This document shows, piece by piece, positions 8,602-16,379 of a stretch of DNA of 50,872 bases. Each line of letters starts with the position of its first letter. The stretch's first letter is position 1. A model generated the notes under the pieces. The model saw only the letters and a program-made list of their open reading frames with translations, did no database searches and had not been told where the DNA came from. The translations under genes and the position numbers were made by a program. Source of the stretch: Prochlorococcus marinus XMU1406 (lineage in GTDB: Bacteria > Cyanobacteriota > Cyanobacteriia > PCC-6307 > Cyanobiaceae); contig NZ_JAAORG010000002.1 in assembly GCF_017696055.1 (NCBI RefSeq), forward strand, positions 1 to 50,872, given 5' to 3'.

Positions 8602-9192
8602 ATGACCACATCACATGATGCGAAGAGGTCAGGAAAAAGCAAAACGCTTACTCCTGAGCAGCTAGACCAGGTAATACATCACTTGCCTAGTTATAAGCAT
8701 CAAATACTTGCATTAGTTTGTAGAAATTGTGCCTGCCGAATCCAGGAGGCTACGTTACTAACTTGGGAATGTTTCAGACAAGATCAAATGACATTTCCAT
8801 ACTTCGTGACCAAAGGCCGATTGGATACCAGGGATATTCCTCTAGCTCCTAAATTCATCAAAACTCTTAAAGAGTACCAAAGGCATTGCCAAAGGTTAAA
8901 AGGCGAAAAGTTAACTGGTAACGACTATATGTTTCCAGGGCGATATGGCTTTGATAAACCAATATCAACCAGGGCGTTCATGTACGCATTGGATGAGGCT
9001 ACATTAAAGGCCAAAATTACCAAATTTAGCTCGCATGGATTCAGGCGAACCGCATTGACCTCAGGCAATGAAAAGGGCATAAGCCTCAGAACATTGCAAT
9101 CAATTTCGGGCCACAAGTCCCTCACAACCCTCCAAAAATACTTGGATGTGAGCGACAAACAAAAACTAGAGGCTGTTAATGCTTTTGCTTAA
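8602..9192 (+). CDS. Minimal tyrosine recombinase, catalytic domain only (196 aa)
   Basis: Contains the full set of tyrosine recombinase active-site residues: R46 (CRIQEATLLTW), K71 (VTKGRLDTRDIPL), H145 and R148 (SHGFRRTALT), H171 (SGHKSLTTLQKYLD) and Y180. It lacks the N-terminal core-binding and arm-binding domains of full-length integrases. It is the only rightward gene in E1 and stands apart from the main recombinase at the right end. Plausible jobs are resolution of element multimers, inversion, or an accessory excision role. All catalytic residues are present, so it is probably active. Confidence 0.85.
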   Translation: MTTSHDAKRSGKSKTLTPEQLDQVIHHLPSYKHQILALVCRNCACRIQEATLLTWECFRQDQMTFPYFVTKGRLDTRDIPLAPKFIKTLKEYQRHCQRLKGEKLTGNDYMFPGRYGFDKPISTRAFMYALDEATLKAKITKFSSHGFRRTALTSGNEKGISLRTLQSISGHKSLTTLQKYLDVSDKQKLEAVNAFA

Positions 9193-9374
9193 ATATCCTC
9201 TTGAATGGGCCGATTTTCTACCATCAGGTTTAATACCCAGGGCGACTCAATCGGTTCTCCCTGGCCCTCCTGATAAACATTCATTGATAACTTTGGAGGC
9301 TTAGCAATCGGAGCAACCCGAGCGAGCCTCTTTTTTAATGCCTCTATCTCACGATTCATACTCATAGCAATCAT
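9189..9374 (-). CDS. Hypothetical small protein, 61 aa (or shorter from an internal Met)
   Basis: Convergent with the short recombinase, overlapping it by 4 bases. Begins MIAMSMNREIEALKKRLARV (an internal Met at codon 6 is an alternative start), with a short coiled-coil helix followed by a proline-rich tail. The codon pattern looks coding, but there is no recognised domain. Confidence 0.4.
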   Translation of the reverse strand: MIAMSMNREIEALKKRLARVAPIAKPPKLSMNVYQEGQGEPIESPWVLNLMVENRPIQEDI

Positions 9375-9481
9375 TCCTAGCTTTTTCTAAATCATAAAAT
9401 CGAATTTTTACAATGCCAAAAAACTGAGTGACGCAGCCCAAATAGGGTGGGGGTATAGATAACAGACAAAAAATGGGAAGA

Positions 9482-9680
9482 ACCACTAAATATAGATATA
9501 AAAAGCCAGTTATATTCTTTATTTATACTTAGTGGTACAAATGGGATTTAATCGGGATAAAAATGGGAAAATGGGATACCAGGAAAATTAATCCCGAAGT
9601 TATCCCACAATTATCCCAATCAATATTTGGCTTAAATCTATTGGTATAAAACTAATTTCTAAAAGTTAATCCCGATTTTA
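9482..9680. other. Candidate replication origin of E1: inverted iteron array
   Basis: The 316-bp gap downstream of the primase-helicase holds an 8-bp inverted repeat (ACCACTAA at 9482, TTAGTGGT ending 9536). Next come repeated GGGAT/GGGAA units on the plus strand (TGGGATTTAATCGGGATAA, AATGGGAAAATGGGATACC, 9541-9580), then the opposite orientation (TTAATCCCGAAG, TTATCCCAC, TTATCCCAA, TTAATCCCGATT, 9588-9680). Short clustered iterons beside the replication gene are typical of Rep-controlled origins in plasmid-like elements. Function is inferred. Confidence 0.55.
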
Positions 9681-9690
9681 TTTAATACAG

Positions 9691-11967
9691 TTATACCCTC
9701 CCCCATTCACTCTTTATATAATCTTCAACCTCAGCCCGAATAGATACGCAATCTACTGATAATTGCTTTGCCCCCTGTTTTGTTAGGTAATAGCAGGGTC
9801 TAGAGTAGCCCACCAATTTAAGATCATTTTTAAGTATTCCAAGTCTATTCCTAAGGGTTTTTTCTTTCATATTGATACTATTGGCAATAATCTCAGGAGT
9901 CGTACCATCAGTCTTTAATCCCTCAGGAGTAATACTTTCAGTAAAAATAGCTTTTAGGATTTGGGTGGTTTTATCATCAGCATCAGCAACATTATCCTCA
10001 ACTAGATCAAATAAATAATCAGATAATACATATCTAAATTTCCTGGATTTTTCGCCCCTAAATTTTTCAACATTCCACTCAGTAATTTGCCCTAGCTCCT
10101 TATGTTCATGTTTTACCAATCTGTGAACCGCATAGGGTATTTGGTAGATATTGGAATTACCTCCACTTGATGCAATACCGAAACCTCCTTTTGCTGCTCC
10201 TGGTTTAGTGTGATGCAGCCATAACCAAACGCAATTATATTTTGATGCAATAGCCTGGGCGATTTGCATAACCAACCCAACAGGACCAATACCGAAATCT
10301 ATATCAGCAATTTCAAGAATCTTTTTTAAACTATCAGCCACGAGCAATTTATAAGGTTGCCCATTGGGATGCCCTGCCTCTAGTGTTTCTACAATTTCAG
10401 TTAATCCATTTAATGTAAAACCCCAACTAGGTTTCTCCTGTTCAGCATCCGCACCAATAAAAGTAAAATTATCATCCCAGTAATCTAGCTGAGGCACGTT
10501 AAGCATTTCGGCATACTTTTTAACCATTCCAAAAGCACCATCCCCGCCATCAGAACCGACCCAAACTGTTGCCCCTTGCCTTGGTTCTGGTATTCCATAT
10601 AAGTCATCAAGAATAGGACAACCAGTTGCTAGAGCATAACTTAACCCTAATGCTGCAAGAGTCTTACCTGCACCACTCTCCCCCATCAATAAGCAATCCT
10701 TACCCTCGATAGTAAAACCAGGTTGTAAAACCTCCATTGCCTCCTGTTTAGTAATGGATGAGGAAAATGTCCTATGCCTGCGTTTAGATTCTTTTGGAGT
10801 AGCAAAACTAAGTCCATTTTTATCTGCAAACATCATCAGCAAACGCTTTTGGATTTCATTTTTATTAATGTGATAACCACCTAAAACACTTTTGAGATAT
10901 TGCACCTTATTCCAATCAGCACCCTCAACCTCAAGTTGATATAGCTCGTTCATAGTATCTTCAATTAATTTTATTTTTTCTTCCCTGGATAATTGTTTCT
11001 TATCTACCTTTGGTGGTTCTTCTTCGAAAATGTCAGGATTATTTTCTTTGGCAACTTCGTAGAAACTTCCAAATTTTCTAGGATTATCAGATTTTCCAAA
11101 ACTATCCCATTTGTCATAACATTCATTTTCATCAAAATTAGTCATCCCCTCGGACCAGTTAAGCCAATCATCAAAATGCTTAAATTCATCCCCCTGGGCA
11201 TTGCCTACATGATGCAAAGACATCCCAACGTGTAACCAATCATCATAGTCCTGGTATTTAGTAGCAGGTTGATAATATTTTTCTAAAAATGGTTTAATTC
11301 GCTCACTATCTCTCTCCAACTCTTCCCTAGTTTCCTTTTTCAAATAAGGTCTATTTCTTTTATTTGAATTTCTAGTAATCTCAACCCATTGCTCACAAGC
11401 CCACTCAGGTAACTCAGCTAACTCAACATCCTTAGGACTTCGCCCAGGTACAAAACTATAAAAACCCTGCCCATCCTTTTTCTGATTTGGATGCCTACCA
11501 GTTACAACCGATTGAATACCATGACCCCAACGCAATTCAACTTTGGAGCAACCCTCTAGTTCTATAGTTTTGCCCTTTATAAACTTCCAATAATGTTTTG
11601 GCACTCTAAACAACATTTGGCATCTAGCAGGCCTACCACTTGTTGTAGTTATTGTTGGTGGTAAATCTTTGGGCGATCTTCCAAAATGATGCTCAAAGTT
11701 TCTATTTGAACCAACTCCATCAAAATCAAATCCACACGTTTCAGTAATTGGATTGAGGTGCACTCCTAAACCTGTCAAAGTTATTGGAGAATTATCTGGC
11801 TTATCGGGATTAATATAATTTGTACCTTTTTCTATAGCCTCTTCAATAGTAAAAAATTGGTCATCCCAAGCCTTAAGAAATCCACCCTTAAATAAAACAG
11901 GAGTATATTTCCAGGAGTCAGGTGCACTAGCTAACGCAGTTTCAAATTTATGCACCATGTGGGTCAT
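9691..11967 (-). CDS. Primase-polymerase / RepA-type helicase fusion, replication protein of E1
   Basis: 758 residues. Residues 1-200 resemble bifunctional primase-polymerases: acidic metal-binding GFDFDG at 79-84, then TTSGRPARCQMLFRVP and a conserved TGRHP around 156-160. Residues ~225-310 look like a PriCT linker (DDWLHVGMSLHHVG, YDKWDSFG). The C-terminal half is an AAA_25/RepA hexameric helicase with Walker A GESGAGKT near 429-436 and a hydrophobic Walker B region (YKLLVADSLK). A winged-helix-like tail follows. It should initiate and drive replication of the excised circle, probably from the adjacent iteron region. Its start overlaps the upstream small gene. Start could be codon 1 or 4. 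Confidence 0.85.
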   Translation of the reverse strand: MTHMVHKFETALASAPDSWKYTPVLFKGGFLKAWDDQFFTIEEAIEKGTNYINPDKPDNSPITLTGLGVHLNPITETCGFDFDGVGSNRNFEHHFGRSPKDLPPTITTTSGRPARCQMLFRVPKHYWKFIKGKTIELEGCSKVELRWGHGIQSVVTGRHPNQKKDGQGFYSFVPGRSPKDVELAELPEWACEQWVEITRNSNKRNRPYLKKETREELERDSERIKPFLEKYYQPATKYQDYDDWLHVGMSLHHVGNAQGDEFKHFDDWLNWSEGMTNFDENECYDKWDSFGKSDNPRKFGSFYEVAKENNPDIFEEEPPKVDKKQLSREEKIKLIEDTMNELYQLEVEGADWNKVQYLKSVLGGYHINKNEIQKRLLMMFADKNGLSFATPKESKRRHRTFSSSITKQEAMEVLQPGFTIEGKDCLLMGESGAGKTLAALGLSYALATGCPILDDLYGIPEPRQGATVWVGSDGGDGAFGMVKKYAEMLNVPQLDYWDDNFTFIGADAEQEKPSWGFTLNGLTEIVETLEAGHPNGQPYKLLVADSLKKILEIADIDFGIGPVGLVMQIAQAIASKYNCVWLWLHHTKPGAAKGGFGIASSGGNSNIYQIPYAVHRLVKHEHKELGQITEWNVEKFRGEKSRKFRYVLSDYLFDLVEDNVADADDKTTQILKAIFTESITPEGLKTDGTTPEIIANSINMKEKTLRNRLGILKNDLKLVGYSRPCYYLTKQGAKQLSVDCVSIRAEVEDYIKSEWGRV

Positions 11968-12154
11968 AACCCTCCATTTCAGCAGCTATGGTAATTAATC
12001 TTCGAATTATCATGCTCACGTCACGATTTTCAATCATAGCCTGGGTTCTTAGCCAAACAGCAAGCCTCTTTTGACATCTAAAATTCATGTGATCGGTAAC
12101 AGGTGCACCCCTAACCTCTTTCATGTAATATTTCGCTCTCTCTTCGTGATTCAT
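11948..12154 (-). CDS. Small ribbon-helix-helix-like DNA-binding protein, 68 aa
   Basis: From the ATG at 12154: MNHEERAKYYMKEV... followed by MNFRCQKRLAVWLRTQAM and NRDVSMIIRRLITIA. This reads as a beta strand plus two helices in the style of Arc/CopG ribbon-helix-helix proteins. A TTG at 12184 would add ten hydrophobic residues. It overlaps the start of the primase-helicase, so it may be co-translated and act as copy-number regulator. The fold assignment is by pattern. Confidence 0.55.
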   Translation of the reverse strand: MNHEERAKYYMKEVRGAPVTDHMNFRCQKRLAVWLRTQAMIENRDVSMIIRRLITIAAEMEGYDPHGA

Positions 12155-12282
12155 TGGGAATGTAATAAGTGCTATTACACTCAAATTAATTAATCCATTT
12201 CATTAAAAAAGCGATCACAACAAGAGATAAGCAACCTGCATAAGGCTGCTGCACTCTTGTAATAATGTGAAGCTACGCAAAT

Positions 12283-12426
12283 TTAATCTGTATCAATTTC
12301 ACTTTCCAACAGGTCTAATAATTTTAAAATCAGCCTGTTTTTGGAAGTGTCTGACATTTGATGCTCTACCGATAACATCAACTCCAACTCCTTACGCTTG
12401 GCCTCAAAATCATCCTTATTCTGCAT
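12283..12426 (-). CDS. Hypothetical small helical protein, 47 aa
   Basis: The ATG at 12426 is preceded by GAGGAGAGCC and overlaps the end of the upstream gene by 11 bases, which decides the start over the longer reading from 12480. The product is charged and helical (KDDFEAKRKELELMLSVEH, LILKLLDLLESEI). Part of the replication operon; function unknown. Confidence 0.6.
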   Translation of the reverse strand: MQNKDDFEAKRKELELMLSVEHQMSDTSKNRLILKLLDLLESEIDTD

Positions 12427-12817
12427 GGCTCTCCTCTTTATGTAGCCACTTAAGTTGCTCATGCTTAAATATTTCATCAACTTTCTCTAGGGTGTAATTC
12501 TCTAATATTTCCCAATCTATTTTCATATTCGAACCACCTAACGCCTCATGTACCTCCCAATGAGTTATGTGAGGATAATATTTGGCATTAACAAAAGCAC
12601 CAAAGCAAACATCCCCATCCTCATAAACTTCATCCAAAATGTCTGGTTTTCGTTTTGGAAGAATAATTACATTAACTGTTGGAATATTTTGACCAGTACA
12701 TTGATGTACAAAAAATGTTCCGTATTTTGTTGGATATTCTGTTGATTTTTGATACCCCACTTTAAGTAGTGAGGTAATCAAATCATCAATAGTAGCTATA
12801 GAAGTAATTGGGGTCAT
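12416..12817 (-). CDS. Hypothetical E1 protein, 133 aa
   Basis: Begins MTPITSIATIDDLITSLLKVG; alternating beta/alpha pattern (YGTFFVHQC, TVNVIILPKR, VCFGAFVNAKYYPHIT) and a charged helical C-terminus. The start overlaps the excisionase-like gene by 4 bases (ATGA) and the stop overlaps the next gene by 11, so it sits inside one tight leftward operon. No recognised domain. Confidence 0.65.
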   Translation of the reverse strand: MTPITSIATIDDLITSLLKVGYQKSTEYPTKYGTFFVHQCTGQNIPTVNVIILPKRKPDILDEVYEDGDVCFGAFVNAKYYPHITHWEVHEALGGSNMKIDWEILENYTLEKVDEIFKHEQLKWLHKEESHAE

Positions 12818-13053
12818 TTTGTAACCCCATTAGCTTGTGGTGCTCTCCAATTACCTAAGACCTCTAGGACTTTCTCAACATTCCATAAGTACCACCCAGA
12901 TCGCCCTGGGGATGTACGGAGGTAATGTGTGCCCTCAACGAAAAAGCCCTCCATCCTACGCCTACGCAGGGTGTCACGACTTACGCCACATGCTGTAACA
13001 GCATCAGGTGTCTTAAGCCAGATAGCTCCACTATTATTCTTTTTTAGACTCAC
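12814..13053 (-). CDS. Excisionase-like helix-turn-helix protein
   Basis: 79 residues with a GTG start at 13053. The sequence IWLKTPDAVTACGVSRDTLRRRR is a MerR/excisionase-type winged helix-turn-helix, followed by a short wing (GTHYLRTSPGRSGWYLWNVEKVL). A small HTH next to a tyrosine recombinase is typical of recombination directionality factors. It is likely to bind the element ends and bias the recombinase toward excision, and may also regulate the operon it heads. E2 has a counterpart at 15422. Confidence 0.7.
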   Translation of the reverse strand: MSLKKNNSGAIWLKTPDAVTACGVSRDTLRRRRMEGFFVEGTHYLRTSPGRSGWYLWNVEKVLEVLGNWRAPQANGVTK

Positions 13054-13058
13054 TATTC

Positions 13059-13220
13059 TTAGTTAATCTTTATTCCTTTGCTTTCTGCGACATCTAACAT
13101 TTCTCGAGTCCAGGCAAAATTACCCTGCTCTAAAACTAACCCCTTTTGATTTTTAAATAAGCGGTCGATTTCAGAACTGATTTTGTCTCGTTTCGAGTAT
13201 TTGTTAGCCTTTTTTGCCAT
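13059..13220 (-). CDS. Hypothetical small basic protein, 53 aa
   Basis: ATG at 13220 to TAA at 13059, encoding MAKKANKYSKRDKISSEIDR and ending ESKGIKIN. Lysine-rich N-terminus and helical body; the preceding AGAATTTTG gives only a weak ribosome binding site. It lies 5 bp before the excisionase-like start, so both are probably co-transcribed. Possibly a nucleic-acid-binding accessory protein. Confidence 0.5.
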   Translation of the reverse strand: MAKKANKYSKRDKISSEIDRLFKNQKGLVLEQGNFAWTREMLDVAESKGIKIN

Positions 13221-13435
13221 CAAAATTCTCAGGAATGAACATTAACATCATCAGTCCACCTAGCAGGTCCACGTTACGATAATTTTTCTGCTGATAGTTC
13301 GACATCTTAAAAAGAAAGAGGTTGGTCACCTGGTAATTTAATCCAGAACACCACAACTGTTGCAATTAGCATAACCCTGCAAAACCCTGCTGACAACTGT
13401 TTACTATTATTTTTTCCTACACATACCATTAACTA
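13221..13435. other. Intergenic region with AACCCTGC repeats
   Basis: 215 bp between the recombinase stop and the small basic gene. It contains two direct copies of AACCCTGC 10 bp apart (about 13373-13391) in CATAACCCTGCAAAACCCTG. These may be a regulator or excisionase binding site, or part of the promoter of the leftward operon. Confidence 0.3.
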
Positions 13436-14737
13436 TTATTCTTCATCATCATTTTGCTTTTTTATATACTTCATTCCCTTTTTAAAACTTGCATCTAAAT
13501 CCTCCTCGCTGAACCACCTAGCGTAATGTTTAATGTGGGTTTCTTCGGTGTGGCCCATGTGTTTTGAGATTTCGTTGGAGCTTAAATTAGTAATTTTATG
13601 AGTTATGTAGGAGTAACCATGCCTAAAACTTCTCATGGTATAACCATTTTTCTTTTTCATAGCCATCCAGGTTTTATTTCGCTCCAGGTAATTAGATAAA
13701 GATTCTCCAAAGCCAGTAAATTCACTAACATCAGGTAGCTTTTCTTTTTTAAATCTATTAATCAAATCCCACTCCTTATCGAATCCAGTAAAACAAAATA
13801 ACTTCCTAGGCTTACCAGTACCCCCATCAGTTTTCTTAACCCACATGGACCATAAAGCACCATTGCGTAGCTCAACATTTGGTACTTCCTCAGGTCTTAA
13901 ACCAAATGCCGATAATAATTCAATCGCAAATTTCCATGCTTTTGCTCTACTGGCATTTAATTTATGTTTTTGATTAATAGGTAGGCTCGCTATTAACTCC
14001 CTAATGTCATTCTCTTTAATAGGTACTCTTTTTGTATCTTCCTCATCTTGTATATCCTGACCTGATTTTTTACCAATAAAAGTACCCGCACCACCCTTTT
14101 CAAATGGTGGCTTATATTTTTTGTCTAATAAATAATTACTCTCATAACTTGTACCCCAACGTAAAAATGCAGCCATATTTCTAATAACCTGCTGTCTAAT
14201 TCTTGTGCCCGAAGTGCTTACCTTAGGAGCAAGTCTTACAAACAAATCCTCAGCATTTTCAGCATCAGCAACATTAACTAAGTGACTATATGTTTTACCT
14301 GTTGCCTTTATTCTTGGAGGTTTAATACTTGTATTCTTTTCGCCTCCATATTCTTTATTCCATGTTTTTTGCTTCATCCCCTCAGTTTCAACTTTAAATA
14401 ATTCAAATTGAGCAAACGCATCCAATAGAATTTTAGGATTTGGTTTTTTTCTTACTTTTGGGTCTTTGGAAATATCTGCTCGCTTAAACGCTTCATCAAT
14501 AGAAAATCCTTGGGTAGTTAATAAATGTATTTGCTCAACAGTTTCCTGGATTCTCCTTGCGTGAGCTTTATCCCATGGAATATTAAAAGTTTTGTATTTT
14601 CTACTATTGTCATCTAGTCTCACATCAAGTTTAAATTTACCCTTGCCGTTGGTTATTCTCCAAGCCGAACCACAAGTCGATTTTATTATTCCTCTTAACG
14701 ATTCAACCCATGGATCTTTGCGAGGTGGTGTCGTCAT
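13436..14737 (-). CDS. Full-length tyrosine recombinase (integrase) of E1
   Basis: 433 residues. It has an N-terminal arm-type region (SAWRITNGKGKFKLDVRL), a central core-binding helical part and a C-terminal catalytic domain with R281 (FGLRPEE), R372 (MRSFRHGY), H396 (HMGHTEE) and nucleophile Y405 (HIKHYARW). The usual His of the HxxR box is Arg (R369). It is clearly related to the E2 recombinase in both N-terminal and catalytic parts, which fits shared use of the tRNA-Pro 3' end. The gene lies ~165 bp from the right attachment copy and points inward. A GCACTAGGT copy lies just upstream of the start codon. Confidence 0.92.
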   Translation of the reverse strand: MTTPPRKDPWVESLRGIIKSTCGSAWRITNGKGKFKLDVRLDDNSRKYKTFNIPWDKAHARRIQETVEQIHLLTTQGFSIDEAFKRADISKDPKVRKKPNPKILLDAFAQFELFKVETEGMKQKTWNKEYGGEKNTSIKPPRIKATGKTYSHLVNVADAENAEDLFVRLAPKVSTSGTRIRQQVIRNMAAFLRWGTSYESNYLLDKKYKPPFEKGGAGTFIGKKSGQDIQDEEDTKRVPIKENDIRELIASLPINQKHKLNASRAKAWKFAIELLSAFGLRPEEVPNVELRNGALWSMWVKKTDGGTGKPRKLFCFTGFDKEWDLINRFKKEKLPDVSEFTGFGESLSNYLERNKTWMAMKKKNGYTMRSFRHGYSYITHKITNLSSNEISKHMGHTEETHIKHYARWFSEEDLDASFKKGMKYIKKQNDDEE

Positions 14738-14754
14738 GGCACTAGGTTGCTTGT

Positions 14755-14802
14755 GAGCGAGATTTGAGCGAGCTTTTGCATACCTATGCTATACCTTGCA
14801 AC
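14755..14802 (+). repeat. E1 right inner-end repeat (arm-type site candidate)
   Basis: Direct repeat partner of 6529-6576: GAGCGAGATTTGAGCGAGC, then TTTTGCATACC and ending CCTTGCAAC. It sits between the recombinase start and the attachment core, where arm sites and promoter could overlap. Confidence 0.6.
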
Positions 14803-14900
14803 AGTAAGATGCAATATTGAGACTCATATTAATCCTAGTCATACCAACTCATAAGCTATAGCCTCACTTGTTTCTCATGGGGGCTGTCGCATTTTGCGTA

Positions 14901-14950
14901 GCGGGTGCTTTGGGAGCACTAGGTCGCAGGTTCGAATCCTGTCGCCCCGA
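14901..14950 (+). repeat. Attachment site copy B (tRNA-Pro 3' end), E1/E2 junction
   Basis: Positions 14905-14950 are an exact copy of the last 46 nt of the intact tRNA-Pro, from GTGCTTTGGG of the anticodon arm to GTCGCCCCGA. The match extends four bases further left (GCGG). No 5' half of a tRNA is present, so this is a recombination scar and not a gene. Confidence 0.93.
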
Positions 14951-14964
14951 TAGTCATAGCAGTC

Positions 14965-15050
14965 GATCTCAGATATACCAAAATAGAGTCTCAAAAGTAT
15001 CCGTAGCTTTTCCGTGGAATATGTTGGATTTGTAATAAAAAAGCCACGGA
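14965..15050 (+). repeat. E2 left-end sequence, duplicated at 38858-38943
   Basis: 86 bp starting GATCTCAGATATACC and ending AAGCCACGGA, directly after attachment copy B. It matches 38858-38943 with 7 substitutions and no gaps by my alignment. It contains TCCGTAG and TTCCGTGGAAT; the latter recurs near the right end of E2 (30692-30701). Likely the left arm of E2. Confidence 0.8.
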
Positions 15051-15216
15051 ACTTCGAAACCATGTGTGCAACTTTAGGTTGAATTAGTTCAGATCTCGGC
15101 AATAATAAAGTTGTCAGATATTTGCGACCTTCAAACAGCCCACAGTAGTGACCTTCGACTTTATTTGATGCACCTTCGATAAGTGCGGGGATTATCAACA
15201 AACAACTCCATATATA

Positions 15217-15453
15217 TTGAGAACACGCAACAGACCACCAAAGTTTTTCAAAGGAAAGAAGCTCCAAGCTTCTAACTTGACTCATCACGATTCAGTTGGA
15301 ATTGCAATGGATTTAATTTGCTTTGAGAAATCTGGTGTGAATGTAAATGGATTTCTCGTGATGACGAATCCTTCTGTTCTTACTGCATATAACGAGTTGA
15401 AGAATAATCCTTCAAAGGTTAATGACTACTACAAACTGGATAGAGCTTCCTAA
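15217..15453 (+). CDS. Uncertain hypothetical protein, up to 78 aa
   Basis: Open frame from a TTG at 15217 (an internal ATG at 15307, MDLICFEKS, is the more credible start) to 15453. It overlaps the excisionase-like gene by 32 bases in another frame. The C-terminal part (TNPSVLTAYNELKNNPSKVN) reads plausibly as protein. No known motif; it may be a gene remnant at the element edge. Confidence 0.3.
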   Translation: MRTRNRPPKFFKGKKLQASNLTHHDSVGIAMDLICFEKSGVNVNGFLVMTNPSVLTAYNELKNNPSKVNDYYKLDRAS

Positions 15454-15694
15454 GTTAGTTGAGTATCTATATTGCAGTGAAAGAACTGTTTATAAGTTAA
15501 AAAAAGCGAATGTATTTGTAGCGGGAGAACACTTCTATCGAGTAGGTGAAGGAAAGGAAAAAGGGAAATGTGTTTATGGATTAGAGGAGTGCAGAAAAGC
15601 ACTACTTAAACATTCCGCAGAAACTAAGAAGCAAAAGGGAGCTAGATATAAGAAAGAGATGATGAAAGACCTCGTCGCAAAGGAGGTTAAGTAG
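15422..15694 (+). CDS. Excisionase-like HTH protein of E2
   Basis: 90 residues beginning MTTTNWIELPKLVEYLYCSE, a MerR/Xis-type helix-turn-helix (SERTVYKLKKANVF) with a wing (GEHFYRVGEGKEKGKCVYG) and a lysine-rich tail. AAGG lies 6 bases before the ATG. The architecture parallels the E1 protein at 12814-13053, though the sequences differ. Likely recombination directionality factor and/or regulator of the replication operon that follows; the next gene starts one base inside its stop. Confidence 0.65.
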   Translation: MTTTNWIELPKLVEYLYCSERTVYKLKKANVFVAGEHFYRVGEGKEKGKCVYGLEECRKALLKHSAETKKQKGARYKKEMMKDLVAKEVK

Positions 15695-15951
15695 TGGATA
15701 CGATTCCCTCTAAAATACTTAAAAGCACCTTTAAAAATAGGTGTCATAACAAAGCAACTGAACTTGGTGATAATGGAAAGGTTTTTGATTATCTATTTGA
15801 AGAGCTAGTCCAAGCAAATGCTTATTGTTGTGCATTACAAACCAAAGTTCAGATATTAGAATATATCCAAACTAAATATCATGAGCAAATAGCAAATTTA
15901 TTAGAGCAACTTGGAATAAAAAAAGATTGGTGGCGAATATGGAAAAAGTAA
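15694..15951 (+). CDS. Hypothetical helical protein, 85 aa
   Basis: GTG start at 15694 overlaps the previous stop (TAGTG), preceded by AAGGAGG, an excellent ribosome binding site. The product is mostly helical (NKATELGDNGKVFDYLFEEL, YCCALQTKVQILEYIQTKYH). No recognised domain. Member of the E2 replication operon. Confidence 0.7.
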   Translation: MDTIPSKILKSTFKNRCHNKATELGDNGKVFDYLFEELVQANAYCCALQTKVQILEYIQTKYHEQIANLLEQLGIKKDWWRIWKK

Positions 15952-16379
15952 ATGGTAAATGGATAGCGCCAGAGCATTTTGATAGTGAAGAAGAAAGAAA
16001 AAAAGCAATGAATGGTTGGCGTAGAAGGTACTATGAAACCTTTCGATCAGACGATCAATTCTGTAATTGGCTTAAGTTAGATGGCTTTCATAGTAGTAAG
16101 CCAATAACACCAAAATACTTAAAAGAATACGAAAGACAACAAGCCCTAATTGAAGAATTTTATAAATATAAAGGTGTTTATGATGGGTTGCCTGAGTGCC
16201 ATAGATTTCATGGAAATGATGGTAAATATTGGAAAATTTTCTCTGAAGAACAACAGAAAATCTACGCTAAAGATAGAGCAGAAACTACACTTAGATGCAA
16301 CAAAGTAACTTACGGACATACACCAAATAGACCTAAAAGAAAAAGAGAAAAAAGAATAAGGAGAGAATTTTGTGACTGA
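15939..16379 (+). CDS. Hypothetical E2 replication-operon protein, 146 aa
   Basis: Best start is the ATG at 15939 (MEKVNGKWIAPEHFDSEEER); a GTG at 15927 would add four residues. It is basic, with tryptophan/arginine-rich helices (MNGWRRRYYETF) and a strongly basic C-terminus (NRPKRKREKRIRREF). It overlaps the previous gene by 13 bases and the helicase gene by 8. A DNA-binding or primase-accessory role is plausible; family not recognised. Confidence 0.65.
   Translation: MEKVNGKWIAPEHFDSEEERKKAMNGWRRRYYETFRSDDQFCNWLKLDGFHSSKPITPKYLKEYERQQALIEEFYKYKGVYDGLPECHRFHGNDGKYWKIFSEEQQKIYAKDRAETTLRCNKVTYGHTPNRPKRKREKRIRREFCD

Larger units (their letters stand above)
6499..14950. mobile_element. E1: autonomous tycheposon-like integrative element
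   Basis: About 8.45 kb bounded by the intact tRNA-Pro on the left and a 46-bp direct copy of its 3' end (14905-14950) on the right. It contains a tyrosine recombinase next to the right end, an excisionase-like HTH protein, a primase-helicase with adjacent iteron-like repeats, a TerS-like gene and a second short recombinase. Nearly all genes point left. Related direct repeats rich in GAGCGAG and TTGCA lie just inside both ends (6529-6576 and 14755-14802). No obvious ecological cargo: this looks like a replication, integration and possibly packaging unit. Confidence 0.85.

Noticed and set aside
12267-12497. Plus-strand ORF of 76 aa
   Set aside because: Antisense to two leftward E1 genes that have coupled starts and good ribosome binding sites.
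14875-15288. Minus-strand ORF of 137 aa across attachment copy B
   Set aside because: The end (RGDRIRTCDLVLPKHP) is again antisense tRNA, and the remainder runs through the E2 arm repeat with no coding character.
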